Part shown: positions 58,570 through 64,000 of the stretch, piece after piece
How the letters are laid out: the number at the start of each line of letters is the position of its first letter
Numbering within the stretch: position 1 is the first letter of the stretch
The notes under the pieces: generated by a model
What the model saw: only the letters and a program-made list of their open reading frames with translations
The model's database searches: none
What the model was told of the DNA's origin: nothing
Translations under genes and position numbers: made by a program
NCBI GenBank assembly: GCA_039707655.1
Contig: CM077676.1
Span: 453,458,379-453,522,378 of the forward strand
Direction: 5' to 3'
Length of the DNA: 64,000 bases
Origin: Elymus sibiricus
Taxonomy: Eukaryota > Streptophyta > Magnoliopsida > Poales > Poaceae

Positions 58570-58959
58570 ATGAGTGATTTTGGCATGGCGGAAACTGTTG
58601 ATGGTAAAACTCTTAAAATGAGAAGTACTATCAATATTGATGCTAAAACTTTCGTGTTGGGACATGGTAATGTTATAGGAAAAAGTGTCATCCAAGAATT
58701 CTTTAATTGCATTGGGACCTTGGCTTTTGATGATGCTCCTATACTTAAAGAAACTAAGAATTATGCCGATGCTATTTCCGCACTTATTCTCAAACTTGAA
58801 AGAAGATTTATTCGCACCCATCCTACTTTGCAAAGATTATTTTATGAGTTATCGGTTATAAAAGATCCTAGAGCTAAGAAAATAGCCACTCTTGTTCTCA
58901 TGAATGAATTTGATCACATAGTGCGAGAAGCTAGGGAGATATTTGATTTTATGGTATGA
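58570..58959 (+). CDS. Element C cargo ORF a, 129 aa, unknown
   Basis: Starts MSDFGMAETV. AT-rich codon use like the B1 ORF but no similarity to it by eye. Likely mostly helical. Ends TGA at 58957-58959, overlapping the ATG of ORF b by four bases (ATGA). No recognised domain. Confidence 0.5.
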   Translation: MSDFGMAETVDGKTLKMRSTINIDAKTFVLGHGNVIGKSVIQEFFNCIGTLAFDDAPILKETKNYADAISALILKLERRFIRTHPTLQRLFYELSVIKDPRAKKIATLVLMNEFDHIVREAREIFDFMV

Positions 58960-59270
58960 ACCATGAAAAACCGGTAATAGATGAGATCCTTTATAATAAT
59001 GATTACTTGTTGAGATATTTGTTCCGCAATGACCACATCTTTGATGAGAATATTAAAAAAGAAGTTCCTCCTTTGAATATAATCCAACAAGTTTTCAATA
59101 ATGTTAATAGACAATACTCTTGGATTGTAGCCGGTAATCAAGAGGGATTTACAGATGGACAACTTGCTAATGCTAAAATTTCTATAGATGATGTGTTTCA
59201 TATTACCTTTGAAAATCCCTTTGATGAAAGTGCATCTTTGCATAAGAAGAATAAGGATGACAATACTTGA
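58956..59270 (+). CDS. Element C cargo ORF b, 104 aa, unknown
   Basis: Starts MNHEKPVIDEILYNN, in the +1 frame relative to ORF a. The two may be one original ORF of about 230 codons broken by an indel, or a true overlapping pair. Acidic and Asn-rich, no recognised domain. Confidence 0.45.
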   Translation: MNHEKPVIDEILYNNDYLLRYLFRNDHIFDENIKKEVPPLNIIQQVFNNVNRQYSWIVAGNQEGFTDGQLANAKISIDDVFHITFENPFDESASLHKKNKDDNT

Positions 59271-59310
59271 AACTATGCATTATGCCAAGCTAGGGGCATA
59301 AAACAATAGC

Positions 59311-61728
59311 GCTTGTTGGGAGGCAACCCAATGAATAAAATAAATTTTTACCTTTTGTTTCTGTTATTGTGTGATTTCACAATGATGCTACTGTTATGAT
59401 TGTGTTTTTGTGTTTTTAATTAGTGTTTGTGCCAAGTAAGCCTTTAGGATGATTTGGAAGATAGTATAATTGATGCTGTTTGGAAAACAGAAAGTTTTGC
59501 ATCCAGTGCTGGAATTTTGGTTCCGTACTAGAGCGTCAGAATAATCTGAAATTTTTACACAGTATTGGTATATTAATTTCCCACGTTGTCCTAATTTTTC
59601 AAAAAAAATTGAGTTACATAAGTATGGATTTTAAATAGATTGCTACAGACTGTTCTGTTTTTGACAGATTCTGTTTTTGATGCACTACTTGCTTGTTTTG
59701 ATGAAACTATGGATTGTATCGGGGGGGTATAAGCCATGGAGAAGTTAGAATACAGTAGGTATAATGCAAAAATAAAATATGGATGGGTTTGCAATAGTAC
59801 TTAAAGTAGTGATTTATTTTGTTATACTAACGGATCTCACGAAGGTTTTGTTGAGTTTTTGTGATTGAAGTTTTCAAGTTTTGGGTGAGATCACGATGGA
59901 TGAAGGAATAAGGAGTGGCAAGAGCCTAAGCTTGGGGATGCCCATGGCACCCCAAGGTAATATTCAAGGAAGACTCAAGCGTCTAAGCTTGGGGATGCCC
60001 CGGAAGGCATCCCCTCTTTCTTCTACCAACCATCGGTAATTTTACTTGGAGCTATATTTTTATGCGTCACATGATATGTGTTTTGCTTGGAGCGTCTTGT
60101 ATTATATAAGTCTTTGCCTTGTTTGCTTTTTAGTTTTTCACAATCATCCTTGCTAGACACACCTATTTTGAGAGGGCCACACGTTCATCATAATTTGTTA
60201 CAATACTCTATGTGCTTCACTTAATTTTTTTGAGCTAGGCAGTTGCTCTAGTGCTTCACTTAAATCTTTTTGAGCACGGCGGTGGCTTAATTTTGAAGAA
60301 ATAAACTCTCATTCTTCACTTATATTATTTTGAGAGTTGATAAGATGAAAATTTTGAAGAAATATTTGCACTCTCATGCTTCACTTAAATCTTTTTGAGA
60401 GATCATAATAGTAATGGTAATTTGCACAAGATATGAAATTGGTCCCAAAGTGATGAATATTCAAGAGGGATATAATAAAAACTTTCATATAGATCATTGG
60501 ATATGATAAGTGTGATTCCTTGCAATAGTTTTGCGGTATGGAGATGATAATATGAGAGCCATGTTAGTGAGTAATTGTGATTTAGTAAGAATATTCGTGT
60601 TAAGGTTTGTGATTCCCTATGCATGCACATTAAGTCAATAGTTATGCAAACAAATTATATCCTACTTATGGTGCATTACTCGGTGTTAGTTATGTTCAAT
60701 GCATGTTATGACCGTTTTCGTTTTTTGGTTGGTTGCTTCTCAATCTATTTGCTAGCCTTCATTTGTACTAAGCGGAAATACTGCATGTGCATCCAAACTC
60801 CTTAAACCCAAGTTGTGCCAAATAAGTCCACCATATCTACCTATATGCAGTATTTCCATGCCGTTCCAAGTAAATTTGCGTGTGCCAACTCTAATTTTCA
60901 AAATAATTTTTCTGTTTTGTGTGCACGTACCGCTCATGAAGCGGCAGGGGGTGGCCAATATTTTCCATGCTAGGTGTGTTATTCTCACGATGAGTGTTTA
61001 TTCACTTGTCATTGCACGAGAGAATGGTTGGTAATAGGGATGCCCAGTCCCACAATGAAAACAAAAATTAATAACAACAAAATTCCTTGGAAAATGTTGG
61101 TTTGGAGGGCACCCGTGGATACGGCTAGCCATGGATTGTGAAAGAATGGTGGAAAGGAAATAAACTTTACTTTCTGTTTGGGAACCACCTATGATGTGTC
61201 TAGCACGGAAGATATTGGGAATTCTCGGTCGTTTTCGTTGACAGGAAAAGCATGCCTCTCAAAATATTTTTATCTCACTAATTTAAGCTTTGAGCTCTGG
61301 CACATTAGCAAATCTCTGCTTCCCTCTGCGAAGGGCCTATCTATTTACTTTTATGCAATTTCTATTTTTATTTGAGTCTCCATCTTCTCTTATAAAAAAC
61401 CAACTAGAGAGCACTATTGTCATACTTGTGCATTGGATGTAGCTAATATTGAGTGTGTTTCATGAATGGATCAATGATTGAGCATAATGGGCTAGGGATA
61501 ACTTTGTTTAGCATTAATATTTTGAAAGACAAGGTTGCTTGTTAGTATGCTTGAGTATTTATATCTTCATGTCAAACTATAGACTATTGCTTTGAATCAT
61601 TCAAGTCCATTGTCCATGCTATAAAAGAAAAAGAATATGATGAATATGATAGGCAGCATTGCACATCAAAAATTATGTTTTTATCATTTACTTACTCGAG
61701 GACGAGCAGGAATTAAGCTTGGGGATGT
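59311..61728 (+). other. Element C non-coding tail
   Basis: Colinear with 28200-30609 in B1, from 'gcttgttggg' to the purine tract. Contains the four-copy GCTTCACTTA repeat. Confidence 0.75.
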
Positions 61729-63297
61729 TGATACGTCTCCAACGTATCTATAATTTTTTATTGTTCCATGCTGTTATATTATCAATCTTGGATGTTTTTA
61801 TATGCATTTACAGCAATTATATATCATTTTTTGGGACTAACCTATTAACTTAGTGCCTAGTGCCAGTTGCTGTTTACTACCTGTTTTTGGTTTTATAGAA
61901 TATCAATACCAAACAAAGTCCAAATGCCATGAAACTTTTTGGAGATTTTTTTCTGTACATAACCTACACTAGAATCTTCGGGAGAGGGCCAGAAGACCCA
62001 GGAGGTGGCCACGAACCACCAGGGCGCGCCTGGGGGGGCAAGCGCGCCCTGGTGCCTCATGGGCCCACCTCTGTCCCTTTTAACCTAATTCCACCACTAT
62101 AAATTCCCAAAAATCGGGAAACCATCAGGAGAGTCCATGAAATAGTTTTTCCGCCGCCGCAAGTTTCTGTTCTCAAGAGATCCCATCTGGAGGCCTTTTC
62201 CGGCACTCCGCTGGAGGGGGAATCGATCACGGAGGGGCTCTACATCAACCTTGCTGCCCTTCCGATGATGCGTGAGTAGTTTACCACAGACCTTCGGGTC
62301 CATAGTTAGTAGCTAGATGGCTTCTTCTCTCTTTTTGATCTTCAATACAATGTTCTCCTCGATGTTCTTGGAGTTCTATCCGATGTAATCACTTTTTGCG
62401 GTGTGTTTGTTGGGATCCGATGAATTGTGAGTTTATGATCAGATTATCCATGAATATTATTTGAGTCTTCTCTAATCTCTTTTAGGCATGATTATTATAG
62501 CTTTGTATTTCTTCTCCGATCTATTGATTTGGTTTGGCCATCTAGATTGATTTATCTATCCATGGGAAGAGGTGCTTTGTAATGGGTTCGATCTTGCGAT
62601 GCTCAATCCCGGTGACAGAAAGGGACATGACACGTATGTATCATTGCTATTAAGGGTAAAAAGATGGGGTTTATTCATGCGTGAGTTTACTTGTCTACAT
62701 CATGTCATCTTGCTTAAGGCGTTAGTCCGTTCTTTATGGACTTAATACAGTAGATGCATGCTGGATAGCGGTCGATGTGTGGAGTAATAGTAGTAGATGC
62801 AGGCAGGAGTCGGTATACTTGTCTCGGACGTGATGCCTATATACATGATCATTGCCTTGAATATTGTCGTGATTATTTGCTTTTTTATCAATTGCCCAAC
62901 AGTAATTTGTCTACCCACCGTATGCTATTTTCTTGAGAGAAGCCTCTAGTGAAAACTATGGCCCCCGGGTCTATCTAAATCATATATTAAAAACCCTAAA
63001 AATACCTTGCTGCACTTTTCTTTTATTTATTTTATTTTTTATTTTTGTTTCTATCTATCTATCTATCTATCACATACAATTTAATCTTGCAACTTACCGC
63101 CGAGGGATTGACAACCCCTCGTTTGCGTTGGGTGCAAGGATTTGTTGTTTGTGTGCAGGTACTACTAACGAGGTGTTGCGTGATTCTCCTACTGGATTGA
63201 TAACCTTGGTTTCATAACTGAGGGAAATACTTACCTCTACTGTGCTGCATCATCCCTTCCTCTTCGGGGAAAATACCAACGCAAGCTACAAGTAGCA
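61729..63297 (+). repeat. Element C 3' LTR
   Basis: 1,569 bp. Has the full GC hairpin: arms CACCAGGGCGCGC (62017-62029) and GCGCGCCCTGGTG (62042-62054) around a 12-bp spacer. Confidence 0.94.
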
Positions 63298-63302
63298 ATG
63301 TC

Positions 63303-63595
63303 TTTCACATATCACAGCTGAGAAAATGCATTGCACCTCCGATCAAACAGGCAGATGTGAGTGAACTAGAGTTAACCAGGGATCTGACCTATGAGGAAAA
63401 GCCTGTCAGAATCTTGGATGAGATGGAAAGAACCACTAGGAGTAAGATAATCAGGTTTTACAAGGTACTGTGGGATCACCATACCGAAGAAGAGGCTACA
63501 TGGGAAAGAGAGGATTTTCTGAGATCCGCATATCCATATTTATTCCCTGAGCAACCGAATCTTGAGGACGAGATTCATCCTAAGGGGGGTAGGTT
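63303..63595 (+). pseudogene. Element E integrase tail
   Basis: Resumes in frame after element C: E-V-H-D-V | F-H-I-S-Q. Contains the motif EEATWEREDFLRSAYPYLFP, chromodomain-like in place and wording. There is no stop before the purine tract AAGGGGGGTAGG; the frame runs on into LTR3. The same tail survives in the short interior at 37051-37343. Confidence 0.85.
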
Positions 63596-64000
63596 TGTGA
63601 CACCCTGGTTTTGGCAACTTTTTATTTTCAAAATTTTTCTGGTTTTATTTGCAATTTGTTGGTTTTTGGAATAAATTCATTTGGTTTTGGACTTGAGGGA
63701 TTCTTTGAATTCCTTCCTGAATGATCCAACACCCTCAACACCTTGCCAATATTTGGTCTCACACTCTCTGGACCAAACCTTAATTTTTATCCCTCCAAAA
63801 TAATTCATTTTCTTCTCTGAAAAGCTCTGTTAATCAGAAAATTCGCAAATTAATACCACACCTTCTTGACATCATCTACTCCCCCAATATGCAAAAATAT
63901 TTCATAGTCCAGTACAAAAATTTGCCCAGAAAATTCCTTTTACTTTCTGGACAGAATTGGCTTTTGTGAAGCAACCTATATTTTCATGACTCAGAAAATT
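63596..64000 (+). repeat. Element E LTR3, first 405 bp only
   Basis: Starts TGTGACACCC. Lacks about 35 bp near 63823 that both LTR1 and LTR2 have. Cut by the window end. Confidence 0.9.

Larger units (their letters stand above)
56784..63297 (+). mobile_element. Element C: non-autonomous LTR retrotransposon, B family
   Basis: 6,514 bp, TSD atgtc (56779-56783 and 63298-63302). LTRs 56784-58366 and 61729-63297, PBS TGGCGCCGTTGCCGGGGA at 58378, purine tract AAGCTTGGGGATG before the 3' LTR. Leader and tail match B1, but the ORF region (58557-59310) does not. No polyprotein genes. It sits inside E integrase, whose frame is restored when C and one TSD copy are removed. Confidence 0.94.
33271..64000 (+). 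mobile_element. Element E: Ty3-gypsy array with three LTRs, right end outside
   Basis: Order: LTR1 33271-36705, short interior, LTR2 37344-51448 (split by element F), long interior with gag-pol (split by element C), LTR3 from 63596. Sharing the middle LTR between two interiors is the product expected from unequal recombination between LTRs. The left TSD candidate is gcagg (33266-33270). Integrase type and the C-terminal region (EEATWEREDFL) resemble chromovirus-type gypsy elements with large LTRs. No family name is assigned. Confidence 0.88.

Overview
This is nuclear DNA from a grass, most likely a Triticeae (wheat or barley type) chromosome. The window contains one intact host gene. Nearly everything else is mobile DNA, mostly nested LTR retrotransposons. 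The evidence is plant Ty1-copia and Ty3-gypsy polyproteins, MITEs, LINE-like insertions and very large LTRs. There is no bacterial gene organisation, rRNA, tRNA gene or CRISPR array. The taxon is inferred from element style and was not checked by a search.

Layout. 1-9744: gene-free DNA with a 225-bp MITE, a possible TIR element, and a 4,988-bp Ty1-copia element (minus strand, 2830-7817) whose two 138-bp LTRs read as identical. 9745-11253 (minus): a single-exon nepenthesin-like aspartic protease, the only convincing host gene. 11254-16376: gene-free DNA with a truncated LINE, a 2,084-bp LINE-like insertion framed by an 18-bp target-site duplication (TSD), and a MITE. From 16377 to the end: one nest of LTR retrotransposons.

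The nest was resolved by matching 5-bp TSDs and by reading frames that resume across insertions. Element A (gypsy, plus, from 16377) is cut at 21302 by element B1 (21303-32185, TSD cggat). B1 carries a 4.2-kb solo-LTR-like element D just after its primer-binding site (22882-27070, TSD agaca). A resumes at 32191 and is cut again at 33270 by element E, a gypsy family with LTRs of about 3.4 kb. E forms a three-LTR array: LTR1 33271-36705, a shrunken interior, LTR2 37344-51448, a long interior, and LTR3 from 63596 past the window end. LTR2 is split by element F (gypsy, minus, 40782-51373, TSD ttgtg). The second interior is split by element C (56784-63297, TSD atgtc), which belongs to the same family as B1.

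Most notable: (1) both E interiors bear the same C insertion at the same base, one of them only as a scar, which points to duplication after C inserted and then a deletion at a 4-bp microhomology; (2) B1 and C share LTRs, leader and tail but carry unrelated ORFs in the same slot; (3) F carries a multi-exon coiled-coil ORF antisense to its gag-pol; (4) most in-frame stops are TAG or TGA where CAG, TGG or CGA would be expected, the pattern left by deamination of methylated cytosine.
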